Source: Neurospora tetraspora
Taxonomy: Eukaryota; Ascomycota; Sordariomycetes; Sordariales; Sordariaceae
Assembly: GCF_033439725.1 (NCBI RefSeq)
Contig: NW_026944384.1
Coordinates: forward strand, 2,976,001 to 3,040,000
Direction: 5' to 3'
Length of the DNA: 64,000 bases
How positions within the stretch are numbered: the stretch's first letter is position 1; every line of letters starts with the position of its first letter. This document shows, piece after piece, positions 43,159 through 54,743 of this stretch. Under the pieces are notes generated by a model, which saw only the letters and a program-made list of their open reading frames with translations, had not been told where the DNA came from and ran no database searches. The position numbers and the translations under genes are program-made.

Positions 43159-45165
43159 CTTGAATTGCTGTATGCGGATATCTTGTTATACAGTCAGTAC
43201 TGACTGACCAACGTGATGCGTGCAGGGCAGGCACACTAACCAAGACAATGGAATACGAGTCTAGAGTTGTAGATTGTTTTGATTGGGTAAGGGAACCACC
43301 AGATCGAGACTGCAACTTCCTTGGATGGGTATGCTGTGTTGTTGGATCTGGGGTCGGTTGAAGAGTTGAGTGGTCAAACTCCAGGAAGTCGAAGAGAGGA
43401 GGAATTCGAGGTGAGAATTTGGGGTTTTTATATAGAGACCTGAGAAGAAAAAACTGTGCGAGAGTGGTCCGTTCACGAGTGCAAATTTTCGGGTGAATGG
43501 GAGCAGTGAAGGCGGCTGGTGAAGGGAATCATTCGCATGGCTTCTTGGACATTCGGTCCATGGCCTGGTATCCACGGTGACCGTCTAGCGTCGAAGCAAC
43601 ACTGGATGGAAAGTCAGGAATACCGTAAAGGAAGGCGTGCCAAGTGACTGTAGTTACGCGCCATGTCGGGCTAAGCATTGATGAAACCTCGACTTCTTTT
43701 GCAACATGTTCTTGGTCTTGTGGGAGGCAGGATACCGGGCTTTATATCTCTCAATCGTAGACAGTGGCAACATGTATGAGAGATCATGGGCGTAGAGGAG
43801 ACTCACAAAAACACTCACAGTGATTTCTTGACATAAAGCTTGAATATGGTGGAAACACGTAATGAATCACTGTTTTACATTGTTTGAAAGGCCAATTACG
43901 GCCACATACGTTTCTGTGATTTCAGATCAGTCACGCTTCTTGGAATAGATGTCACATATAAGAGTGGATGATGCCAGAATGGTCCTCAAAGATCAGCTTG
44001 GAAATTCCTCATACCTTGTCATTTGGCGAATTTCGACCTGCACTTTCCGGCTGGCTGTATATTTACAAGATCATTTCCTCGGGATCACTCATTAAGTACA
44101 GCTGAGCGGGAGTGGTAGCAAACTGGAAGTGAAGGGTCTTCCGTTCAGCAAACCACACACGTCATCCATGACATTGAAACCTTTGACACTCCATGGTAGA
44201 GGAAGGAGCGCTGCGCATTTTGGATCACCCCGCTCCTTCCTTCACTTGTCCCCATGACTCCACCACGCAACTCCTGGCCAAGCCTCCTACAAATATTCAG
44301 GGCAGGAGCAAGTGAATTGGTCAACCGCTTTTGCCGGCTGGCAACACTGGCAGAGCGGGCAACGTGCGGTGATGATGGCCCGCGGGAGACCCTTTACCAA
44401 TGCCTCCATGGAGTACACCACATCGGATGGCAGTCACCGCCTTTTGATCACATTTCACCACGGAAAAACGACAGAAGTATTTGGAAGTTACAGAACCTTC
44501 TATGGGAAGCAACACAAATACATCTGCTGACGTGTATCTGTACTCATGTAGAAGCTGACTCAATGAGTACAGCGTGATGCTAGAGAAGATTTTGAGGCAG
44601 CCGTCTTGAAACGTCCCAACACAACAGGAAGTGAATATTCTCTGGTGGGGCCACCATCTCGACTGCTTTTGATACAGAAACCTCTGCGTAGAATATGACT
44701 ACCACCACGTAAATTCGTGGTCTACTTCCATTCACTTCCGTTCCCCCTTCGGAATTTGCACTTGTGCACCTACCACATCACGCGGGAAATTCGGTCTCTC
44801 ATACTATCTCCATATAGATGTCTTTATTTTCATGTTCATATAGGGGACCGCAATTGGTTTAACGGCGTTCTGAACCACGAACATACAGCTCGGCAAAGGG
44901 CACCCTCCACTTTCTATGTAGTTCCCTCCTTCCATTCTCAGCAAATTATACCTATAGCCTGTCCTCAAGGGTTCGGCCAAAGCAGTTCTACGACAACACA
45001 CTGATGTAGTTGCGCCATCTCCTTTGTCTCGAGGTTTGTTCTGTTCATGCCATCCTTTCTTCTCTGGAGTCATGGCCTGTACTAACGTTCTCTTACAACA
45101 TCGGTGCAAGAACGGCACACGCAGGCGCCAGCTTATATCATAAACCATCATCGTTGTCGGTCAAA
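43159..45165. other. Region between two head-to-head RRM paralogues
   Basis: Holds the promoters of both paralogues. A TATA-like element for copy A is listed separately. Open frames of about 100 codons at 44254-44577 have no domain. No extended inverted similarity between the two promoters was noticed by eye. Confidence 0.5.
43426..43434 (-). promoter_or_regulatory. TATA box of RRM copy A
   Basis: TATATAAAAA-type element on the minus strand, about 270 bases upstream of the ATG at 43158. That leaves room for a spliced leader with an intron at 43168-43240. Confidence 0.5.
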
Positions 45166-46240
45166 ATGAGCTTCAGACACCCTGCTCTTCATAGCTCCGG
45201 CAGGCCATCCGCTGGAAGGACGATAATCAGCAGGCCATCAACAGACGCAAATCCCCGCGTATTGGTGGCAGCGGCGGCGAGAACCAAGAGACTAACTACG
45301 CTAGCCAAACCAGCTCACAAGCGAAGCGTCGGAAGACCAAAAAGGTCTCCTTCAAATCCAAGAAAGTCGACGTCATTAAAGATTCAGAGGAACCGACCAA
45401 CGATGAAAACGACAATGATCACCCCGCTCAACCGGCGCGACGACGCGCTTTTGTCCCCATGGACTGCGTTAGGGGAACCAACCATGCGAACTTGACCAAT
45501 GTAGAACAACCCGACAGAGTCTCTCAAATCATAATGCCAGAAACAGGCCCCAAGAGATCTCAGGGCATCAGAATTACAGTCTCATCCTGTTCAATCTGCC
45601 ACAAGGTATCTCTGAAAAGGTACTGCTCGATGCTCTCTCTCTGCATCGACCTCTGGACAGAGTCTGGGGATGCTCAGTCACGCCTGTAGCACCTGGTTAC
45701 CCAACTGCAACGTCTAATTTGACCATGTTCACGCGAGAAGCCGCACAGAATGTTTTCGCACTGGTCAACGGAGGACATTTAAGCATCGGCGGATTGGTCG
45801 TCAGGATTCGCTACAACACTACACGATCTTTCTCTCCGCAGGTATTTCCAGCTTATGTGTCCCGGGTGTTGGTTATTAAGGAGAACAAGAACATTGTCGA
45901 TGTTCATCGTCTTCACCATTTCCTTTCCAGGAATATGATGTTCCAAACACAAGATGTGTACGTCGTGGAGGCGAATGCGGAGGAGAGGATCATCGAGTGG
46001 GTGTTTGGCTCATACCGTGCCCAAGCGGCAACCGCCAGAATGGCCCTGAGGAGCGAGTATCCTCAGCTCATGCTTCGCTTTGGCGTTGATCCCATGGCCG
46101 CAACCCTCGCGGAACGAACAGTAGCAACGCTCGCGGTAGTTCCCGCTGCGATCTTGCCTGTTGCAGAGGCAGTTGTCCATGACGACAGCGAGGGAAACGA
46201 AGCGGAAAGTGAGACTTCTGACCTTATCACGTTGGACTAA
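45166..46240 (+). CDS. Tandem RRM-type protein, copy B (diverged paralogue)
   Basis: Three exons are proposed: 45166-45258, 45327-45518 and 45572-46240, with introns of 68 nt (GTATTG donor, ACTAAC branch, GAAG acceptor) and 53 nt (GTCTCT donor, CATCAG acceptor). The product is 317 aa. The second intron is weak in consensus, but it brings the protein into almost gap-free register with copy A: SLILFNLPQGISEKVLLDAL aligns with CALFLTNLPAGTTPKILLDA. Downstream, RVLVIKENKNIVDVHRLHHF and WVFGSYRAQAATARMALRSE match copy A's second domain. The acidic tail ends SETSDLITLD. If the introns are not real, the frame changes would mean a pseudogene. The 5' part is basic (KRRKTKKVSFKSKK-type context) and poorly conserved against copy A. 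Confidence 0.65.
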
Positions 46241-47141
46241 ACGCTTTCCCTGCTCGCATTGAGTTATCGAGTGGTAACTGATAACCCACAAACATCAGCG
46301 GTATTCATCGCTTCTTTGAAGAGTGGCACGAGTTCGTACACCGTTCCCATCTGTCAAATTTGTACGCTTGACCAGAGTTGAAGGAGTTCATGACATGCAT
46401 TCCACTCTTAAAGAATAGAAATCAATGAATCGAGACCCTGCCGATGAGTTCCTGTTTGTGATTGCAGTGTCAGGTCGGCCTCAATTAGGGGTACCCTAAC
46501 CCTAGCGAAGCTTTGCATGTTCCTTGCCATTTCGGGATGGCCACCTCCGCTGACGACGACATCAGGCCTCGCAAATTGAAAGCCATCAATGCCGTTGGAA
46601 ATGTGTGCGAGACTCGAGAGTGATGTGGCTGACTCGAACGGAAATGGAGACCAATCGGGGCTGGTTCTTGGATGTGGCGAGGAGTCGTCAGTCGAGGACA
46701 CCACTTCGTTGCGAGTGGAGAGGCTTCTCGCGAATCACATCGCCCAAAGCCATCTCTGCATGGCATCCTCTTCCTCGCTTCTCATGCTTTCTTGATTCTG
46801 ACCCGATCGCGCCCACTCTTTTCCCCCACAACAGTCGTGCATCGCGCGGGGTTCGGACGCTTTGACGTCACCGGCGGTTTCAGGGAATCCTGTATCTCTT
46901 TGGACGTCATGGTCTGATGATGCCCAGCGTAAAGGATGGTACCTCTAAGGATGGATGATCTTGTGATGATGTGCTGAATCTCGACCTATATCAGACCCAA
47001 GTTCCCGGGTGTCTGTCTAGAAGACTTTTGCTCCTAGATAGATCTGATCGTCGCATTTCCAGGCCACGAAATTCTCCGAGAGACACTACCTTAATATCTC
47101 AATAGCCGCCCGATCCGCTACCCACTCGAAGCTACTGCACT
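46241..47141. other. Intergenic region
   Basis: 3' flank of RRM copy B and promoter of the glycine-repeat gene. No gene was seen. Confidence 0.5.
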
Positions 47142-48936
47142 ATGCCGACGGCAACAACGGTCAAGCAGCCGTCCGCTGCGGTCTGTAAGTCAAGACTCCA
47201 TTTTCCATTTTCGGTGCACAGGCGGGACTGACCCAAGGGACCGAACAACCCAACAGCTTCCACCCCCAAAGTCAAGAAGACAACAACGGATGCACCCAAG
47301 GCAGTCAAAGAAGTGAAGCATCGCAGCTCGTCGACGAAGCCCAAATCAACGCCACTCGCCGAAACAACCGACAACGTTGTCAAGAAGAAGCCGAAATCGA
47401 CGCCGCTCGCCGAAGACAAGGTCGCGACAATCGACCATGCCGTCGAGAAGCCCACCACCAAGAAACCCTCGACCAGCGGCCATACCCATGCCCACACCTC
47501 GACGACCAAAACATCGAGCCATCACAAACCGCACGCACACGAAAGCAGCGCCAGCAAGCACGAGAGCACCAGCTCGCACCGCCCCGGCCGCCGTCACCAC
47601 GCCCACCACCATCACAACCCTGACGGTAGTTTAACTCGCCACGGCGAACGCGCCCGCGCCACCAGCTCCTCGATCGCCAAGCCTCTCGCGCCCGCCAAAC
47701 CCTTCGCCCCCGCTCTCGACGCCGACGGCAACCCCAAGCCCAACATCCGCCCGGCAACCATGACAGCGCACATCAAGCGGGCCGTCCGCAAGTCCGAGGC
47801 TATGAACCCGTCCAAGCCTACCAAGGTCGAGCCCGAGACCGCGCTGCCCAAGGTCAACGTCCCGACTCCGCAGACGGCGCGCCAGAAGACTGCTGCCGCT
47901 GCTGATGCTGAGGCGACTAAGCGGGCTAAGAAGGTCGCTGCTGCGGCGCAGGAGGAGCAGGCTCAGTGGGACCAACAACAACAGCAGGAGGCCCAGAAGC
48001 CAAAGAAGGAGAAGAAGTACGCCCCTGAGGCAATGATTCCTACTTCGAGGTTTGTTGGGAATGTTGGAAAGACGGCTGGCGCCGCGCTTGATACTACTGG
48101 CGAGGTGGCTAAGGGGGTTACCAATACTGTTGGACGCACGGCTGAGGGCGCGCTTGGTGGTGGCGTAGGCAAGACGGTTGGAGCGGCGGCTGGTGGTGTT
48201 GGCGATACGTTGGGTGCGGCGACGGGAGGATTGGGAAGGACGGTGGAGGGGGCGACGGATGGGTTGGCGAAAGGTGGTCCGTTGGGTGCGGTTGGTGGGT
48301 TGAGTAAAGGGTTGGGACAGACGGTGGGAGGTGTTGGGAAAGGATTGGTAAGTTTGTTTTCCCCTTTAACTCTTTCGCGTTGCTATTTTTGTTGTCCTGT
48401 TTGGTGGTTATGGTCTGTTTGGGATCCCTTTGTTTTTCTGTTTCCCTCCTTCATCTTTCATCAACCCCAACTTTCACCGCCTTTCCCTTCCCCTTCCCCT
48501 TTTATTGTCTGCAGCTTCATGTTTCCTATCTTCAACGCTCCATCTGATCATGTGTTCGGATAACAGGGGCAAAAAGAGTCGAGGATCTGGCAATGGTTAA
48601 ACAACACCCCGTCGTGACGGGGACGTAACCGATCGCTTGCTGACTTGCCAATCCTTTTTTGCGCTACCACAGGGCGATACCGTCGGTGGAACAGTCGGCG
48701 GCCTCGGCGACACAGTTGGCGGACCACTTGGAGGAGTGGTCGGAGGACTCGGACGGGGTGTCGGTGGTGCCGTTACGGGTATCACTGGCGGCTTAGGTGA
48801 CGGAGTCGGCAAGATTGGACAGGGTGACTTGCTTGGAGGCGTTGGTGATGTTGTTGGTGGTGTGACGAATGGTGTTGGAGGATTGTTGGGCGGCGTTCTT
48901 GGCGGATTGGGCGGTGGTGGTGGTCAGCGGCGTTAA
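47142..48936 (+). CDS. Lys/Ala-rich protein with C-terminal glycine-repeat tail
   Basis: Three exons, 47142-47184, 47257-48347 and 48673-48936, with introns of 72 and 325 nt (both GTAAGT donors). The product is 465 aa. The N-terminal half is basic and disordered, with PKSTPLAE repeated twice and His/Ser-rich patches. A predicted helix rich in Ala, Lys and Gln (about 245-300) precedes about 165 residues of repeating G-x-V/L-G-x-T-x-G-G units, such as VGRTAEGALGGGVGKTVGAA and GDTVGGTVGGLGDTVGG. The repeats are hydrophobic and Gly-rich, so membrane association or self-assembly is possible (inference). I know no function. The second intron is long for this window and interrupts the repeat array. 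A possible in-frame microexon from 48567 (after a GATAACAG acceptor) cannot be excluded. Confidence 0.75.
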
Positions 48937-49381
48937 GATCGATGTTTTGGTGCTTGGTTGATGTCTGTATGGAGGAACAGTTGTATTGACGACAGGTCGA
49001 GGTCAGGTAAGTTCCGAACCCAAACGAGTTGATGCGTTGCACAGAGGAAGCAGTGTTGCACATGTATGATAGGGACTTGTGGTACCAGCTAGCGAGTAAC
49101 ACGGAATCACTCATGCTTTCTGACGATCTTGAAAGAACATGTTCCAGCACAGAAGGTAGAAGAAGGTTCAATGGTTCAACGCATACTGTCTCCCAGGGAT
49201 ATTGTGCTGGGTGTATAATCAAAAAAAAAAACTCTGGTCGCTCCCGATGAACGATACAACGGCAGCAAAAGACTTTCACCAAAAAACACCAAAAACATTT
49301 CGCAGACGCCAAAAAAAAGAACAACGCCGTAACTGGCCGAGTTGGATGATATCAACATCAAACAAAAGTGGGAAAAATGGC
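48937..49381. other. Intergenic region
   Basis: 3' flank of the glycine-repeat gene up to the tRNA terminator. A-rich near 49222-49231. No gene was seen. Confidence 0.5.
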
Positions 49382-49385
49382 AAAA
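49382..49385 (-). terminator. RNA polymerase III terminator of tRNA-Gln
   Basis: T4 on the minus strand, four bases past the tRNA-Gln 3' end, with a T5 a few bases further on. Confidence 0.75.
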
Positions 49386-49389
49386 GGAT

Positions 49390-49476
49390 AGGTCGTGCCC
49401 GGGTTCGAACCGGGGTTACTGGAAGAATTTGAATGTGCTTCAAAATCCAGAGTGATAACCACTACACTACACAACC
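49390..49476 (-). tRNA. tRNA-Gln (anticodon UUG) with a ~15-nt intron
   Basis: Acceptor stem GGTTGTG pairs with CACGACC, followed by discriminator T. The D arm is GTGTAGTGGTTATCAC and the anticodon stem CTGGA/TCCAG. The anticodon TTG is followed by A37 and an intron of about 15 nt. The T arm is CCCGG-TTCGAAC-CCGGG. The intron contains TTCAAA, which can pair with the anticodon loop, as is typical of nuclear pre-tRNAs. It reads CAA. Confidence 0.95.
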
Positions 49477-50201
49477 CTGCAACTTTCGTTGAGGCAAAAC
49501 TTTGGAACATTCCACTATAATCACCACTTTGCAGCTTGCAACCGCCCGACAAGCCAGCCCCGACACCTTCTTATGGAAAAAACGCAGTTCACAAAGGAAA
49601 CAAACTGTCACACGAATGATTTATTCAAGTTCAAGCATATGCTCCCATCACGTAGTACAAACCACCTCCTCAGCTGGTGCAACGGAATGGCCCGAGCGCT
49701 AATACACTAAACGTATATGCCTGAGACACAAATGGCCACCCGTTCCCCCGCAACAACAGCAACAGGCCCCGCCAAACTTTATTTCAACCTCCAACTCTCT
49801 GGACATCACTCAAGATCAACTGTAAGCCGCTGTATCGTGCTCAAAGCAAAAGCAACGAAGAAGCGATCTTTGTGGAGATCGACACCAACTTCGATCGTTA
49901 CCGACAACTGTGGAAAATGGCATTGACCACCTTGACAAAGCCAATCGCATCTGGAAATGCAAGCCAGCGTGAGACATCATGACGCATTGCATTTGCTTGC
50001 TGAGGGCAGCATGTTTTCCTGCTTCCTGTTTGTGTATATCAACATTGATGGACGAACCCGCGATGACTTGGGATTTCCTCCGCCATGCTCGCGCAGTTTT
50101 CTGGCGCCAGTTCCAAGCTGATATCCAACCGACCGTACTTCTCGACCCGCTTGGTGCCACTTGGGAACTCCTTAGAGCGACAGCCATTGCTTCCAACCAA
50201 T
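49477..50201. other. Intergenic region
   Basis: Upstream of tRNA-Gln and of the oxidase gene. Short open frames only; nothing supportable. Confidence 0.5.
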
Positions 50202-52068
50202 ATGGCTGGGGAAGATAGGAAGAAGAGGGTGCTCATCGTGGGTGCGGGTGCTGCTGGTAAACACTATCGATCCCGCGAGCCCTTCTACGGCCCTGAACAC
50301 TGACATCAAGGAAATAGGCATGTCATGCGCCTACCATCTATCGAACCACTCTGAGAAATTTGACGTGACCGTCATTGAAGCTGCCAACTACTGCGGCGGC
50401 CAAGCCTTCTCCATCCCCATCGACAAGAAGAAGCACGGGACATCATGGCTCAACCAGGGCGTCCAGGGCGGCTCCTACATCTTCCACCACACGATGACCA
50501 TGTTCGCCCGCCAGGGCTACGCCGCCAACCCCGTCAAGCTTCAAGTCTCCTTCGGCAAGGATCATAGGTTCTGGACCAACGTCTATCCGACCAAGCTCCT
50601 GGAACGGCACCAAAGCGAGGTCAAGCGCTTCTACAGAATGCTCTCCTTCGTCCGATGGTTCGAGCTGATCTTCGCGTTGCTCCCCATCAAGTACCTGATG
50701 AAGGTCTTCTGGTTCAGCTACGAGTTCGCCAACACCATTGCTTTGCCCATAGTCGCCCTGTTTCTGGGCACAGGGAACTACACGCCTGACGTGCCCACCA
50801 TCATTCTCGAGCGGCTGTGTACCAGTCCGACATATGGAATGCGGTACCCGGCTGATAAGGAGAGTATCGCCAGTAACATGCCGCCCATGATTGTCTTCCC
50901 GAACTTTAGCAATTTCTACGAAGACTGGCGCAAGGATCTGGTCAAGCGAGGGGTCAACATTCGACTGTCTACCGAGGTAACCCAGGTACTGAGTCGCGAC
51001 AAGGATGGGGTGGTGGTCAAAACTATCAAGCGGACTCCAATGCCGGACAACCATAACCTGACGAGCGCGTGGGCAGCCGAAGACCCAGTTATGAACGCCG
51101 ACGCCACCGCCGAAGAAACAACCGAACATTATGACGAGATTGTAATCTGCTGCCTGTAAGTACTTTTTCAGCTTCCCAATTCCCGACACCATATTAACAC
51201 CATCACTCCCAGCGCCGACACAGCCAAACGCCTCCTCGGCCGAACCGCCTCCCTCCGCGAGCGCCAAGTCCTAGGCTCCGCCAAGTTCTCCGACGACATC
51301 ACCATCACCCACCACGACTCCTCCTACATGCGCAAGCACTACGAGAACTTCTTCAACGCCTCGCAAGCCGTCACCTCCCTCTCCGGCGTCGACCACTCCT
51401 CCCGCGTCGAGTTCGCCCGCAACAACTTCCGCCCCATGTACTACATCAAACCCTACGACGCCGACCTGACCAAGCTCGAGATGTGCTTCGACTGCACCAA
51501 CTATCAAGCCCAGTTTCCGCCCGAGGTCGACTTCGACAACCACGTGTTTCAGACTACCTACCTCAACAAGCAGCGCGACGGACACCTCTGGACTGACAAC
51601 GAGATCGACGAGTCAAAGATCATCCGCAAGGACTGGTGGCATCAGCTGTGCCACTCGTGGACGCACTACGTTTTTGTGGTGCCCTGGATGTGGCTGCTCC
51701 AGGGGAGAAAGCACACACGGTTTGCGAGCTCGTGGACAATGATCAACGCGCACGAGGTAGCGGTCATGAGCGGGATCGCGGCCGCGGTGGATCTGGGGGC
51801 GCAGTACCCGGAGGATCTGGAAAGGGATGGGTTTGCGCTGTTGAGCTTTAGGTTGTATTACCTGCTGATTTATGGACGGTGGTATAGGAGGAGGGTGAAG
51901 AAGGAGGATAGGATGGGGGAGGGACATGAGTGGGCGACGGGGCTGTATGGGAGTGTTTACAAGGGACCGGGCGTGACGGAGAAGGAGAGAGAGATGTGGA
52001 GGGAGGAGAGAGCAAGGGAGGTGAATGGCGATGCGAATGGTCATGCGAATGGTCATGGTGGGAAGTAA
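50202..52068 (+). CDS. FAD-dependent oxidoreductase, amine oxidase-like
   Basis: Three exons, 50202-50256, 50318-51155 and 51213-52068, with introns of 61 and 57 nt. The product is 582 aa. The first intron splits a glycine codon in the dinucleotide-binding motif VLIVGAGAAG-MSCAYHL, and the motif ends in the expected acidic residue (VIEAANYCGGQAF). A second family block is EIVICCLADTAKRLLG. The C-terminal domain has NAHEVAVMSGIAAAVDLGAQ, typical of the FAD pyrophosphate-binding end, and then a basic/acidic tail with a NGDANGHANGHGG repeat. Fungal proteins of this type are annotated as flavin-containing amine oxidases or dehydrogenases, and the substrate is not known. A hydrophobic segment near 150-175 suggests membrane contact. 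Confidence 0.9.
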
Positions 52069-53096
52069 TTTTCTGGGGCCGTAAGCGGATGGTGAATGTC
52101 GGCAGGCGCCCATTGCCGGAATCACTCCGGCTGACGGACGGCGACCCTTTGCTAACTACCTTCTTGTTCTGAAGTTTGTCTGGGAAAAACACAGTTATGT
52201 TGACCTGCTTTACATCGTTATCAAGTTGATCGGCTGCCTACGGGGGCTTGTGGTTTTCCATGCCGGGTTGCTGCACTGTTGTGGTCAGGGACGACGTTTG
52301 GCCGGCCTGAGGAAGGCAGATTTCTCAATGTGAGAGGGACGACGATATATTGAACGGCTCAGGCCTGTTACCCCCAGCCCAGGTTTACTCCTTGTGTTCG
52401 CCGACGAAGATGACAAGTACGGATAGGAGGCGTTTCTCGCCCTGACGAGTATAGGAACTTCACCGAAAAAGTGTGGACCATGCCGTTTCTGCTGGACCAC
52501 ATGCAGAGAGGCGGGGCATACAGCTGTCGTAAGTCAACGTGCTTCATCTGTTGACTAAGCCTCTCTGTTCTCCCACTTACATGCTGTATGTTGGACTAGA
52601 AGATATGTATTGGGCGGGCATATACGCCGTAGGATGTTGTTTCGGGACTGCGGCGTACAGATCTGTGCCTACAATTCTTTCGGAGTTCCGCTTTCGCCCG
52701 ATGACACGGTTGCCCCCCGAACATTTATTTATCCTGGACCCTTCCTCGACAATGATATCTGGTCACTCTTCCCACCTTCGACACACCTCTTTTAGCTCCC
52801 ACCCACGATAACCGCACCTTGAGCGAAATCTCTTACGCTCAACCACTCGGCGACTGGCAACCAAGATCATCAAATTACAAGACCTGACGTATCCGCGTCC
52901 ACTTCAGGGCCTCCAATCACCCTCGCCGATGACCTGCCACATTGCAACTCTCCACCCCGCCCTCGAGAAGTGTTCAAGAACAATCTTGGGGTCTCGCTGA
53001 CTGGTAACCAACTCATATTCGTATGGAAGCCTGCCTGCATTTCTTTGATGTTCTCTGCTGACCAAGACACCAGTCGTACCCTTCATTGCCACCACC
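52069..53096. other. Intergenic region
   Basis: 3' flank of the oxidase gene and presumed former promoter of the broken F-box/ankyrin copy. No functional element was seen. Confidence 0.5.
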
Positions 53097-54743
53097 ATGA
53101 AGTCATTTCTGGATCTTCTTCCTGTCGAAATGGTCGACAATATTGTCAAATTTCTCTCGACCCGTGACGCCAACAGCTTCGCTCAAACCTGTCAGGCGGC
53201 CTACTGGAGGGCCGACCCCTTTATTTAGAAAGACAATATCCCCACGTCAACCAAACCAGGCCCCATCACCTAGGGTATGGTCACAAAACAACTCAAAGTT
53301 ATCAAAAAGGCTGTAGAGGCTGGCGCAGATATCAACGCACCCGACTGGTTATCTTGCTTTCACATACCTAAACGTTATAATAACGACCCCAATGAATGGT
53401 CGTTGGCGAAAGCGGCGAGCAAGGACGCAAATGGTTCGCCACTTCACTTCGCCGCCTTGACAAACAACCTCGAAGCGGCTGAATACCTCCTTCAAAAAGG
53501 TGCGACTCTTCACAACACCGGGCTTGCCAATTGGGCACTCAACATGTGCTCATGCCACTGTTTAGGAAAAACCTACCTCTACTAGGCACCGTGGGCAGAC
53601 GAAGACGAAGATAGAGTGGAACCTCAAGGCAATTACTACGAAGATTATCTTGCCCTACCTTTACATACGGCAGTCTGCCACGGAAGTCTTGAAGTCGCCA
53701 AACTTTTTTTAGAACACGGAGCCAGCGTCCATCTCCATAGTATTCGACGTCATTTAGCAGAGGCTGCTGCAAAGCAGAATCACCCCATTAAATCGAACGA
53801 TAACCTCCTTCACGTACTCGTCTGGAAAGGCCCTGATTATCTGGCTTCGATCGACTTGATCGCACAATCTCCCGATACGGACATTAATGCAGAAGAGGGT
53901 TCATAGTCAACCCCTTTACAAATAGCCTATTCGAGACCGCACAATACTGTCGTCATCGAAAAGCTGGCGGAATTTGGCGCCATAGAGACATGTGACAGAC
54001 ACTCGGAGAGTTGGATTATTGAAGGGTGTATTTACGGGTGTATTCACTTTGGCCTGTACGATAACGCCTTGGCTCTTCTCAAATATTGCCTTCACGCCTC
54101 AGACTCCGAGGTCGGCAGGCTCATCCGATCGGATGCCGTCCTACTCTTTGCCAAGGCTGTTACATTCAATGCACGTTTGGAGGAGCACCATGTCAAGCAA
54201 GTCAAGCAGATCATCCGCATGCTAGTCCAGGACTATGGCCTGGAGCTCAACACTCGTCTCCCCCACACTTGTACCGAAAAGGACACGCCCCTGGAGCACC
54301 TGATCGTCAGCAGCCCAATGCCAGAATATCTGATCCAGCTGCTGGTCGACCTAGGCGCTCGGCTTGATATTCGAAACGGAGAAGGCCACAATCCTCTTGT
54401 GCGCTGTCTATGGATGGAGCAGTCGGTCACCAAAGCAGCTCAGAAGACTAAAGCTCGGAACAAAGCTCGGAAGAAGGGCATCCGCGAGGGGGCAGAAGCG
54501 GGTTCTTCAGGATCATCAATCATTCGCCAGCAGACAATTCGGGCGCTCATTCAAGCCTGCAGCTGGGCGAACATCAGGATCGATGAGAAGTACACGTGGG
54601 GAAAGGCAGAGCTGACGCTTTGTCGGATTCTGGAGATCCGGTTCCCGGGGTGGAAGCCCCCTGAAGGATTGGGGAATAATAGGGCGTTGTGGAAAGATCT
54701 TGTTCGGCACATTGAGGACAGCTTGGAGCTGGGGTCTGATTGA
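53097..54743 (+). pseudogene. F-box/ankyrin gene, copy 1 of subfamily I, broken by four in-frame stops
   Basis: One continuous frame of 548 codons runs from ATG 53097 to a natural stop, with TAG codons at 53226, 53271, 53583 and 53904. It aligns along its length with the intact copy at 56083: FLDLLPVEMVDNIVKFLSTR (F-box), SPLHFAALTNNLEAAEYLLQ and LPLHTAVCHGSLEVAKLFLE (ankyrin), and a closing segment LGNNRALWKDLVRHIEDS. At 53271 the intact copy has Trp (TGG), so this stop is a G-to-A change as RIP would make. There is no frameshift, so decay is recent or the remaining frame was kept. It includes an Arg/Lys-rich insert near 54430-54500 that copy 2 lacks. Read-through is possible in principle but not supported. 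Confidence 0.85.

Noticed and set aside
49682-49722. tRNA-like GGCCCGAGCGCTAA string
   Set aside because: No acceptor-stem or T-arm partner within range, so it does not fold as a tRNA.
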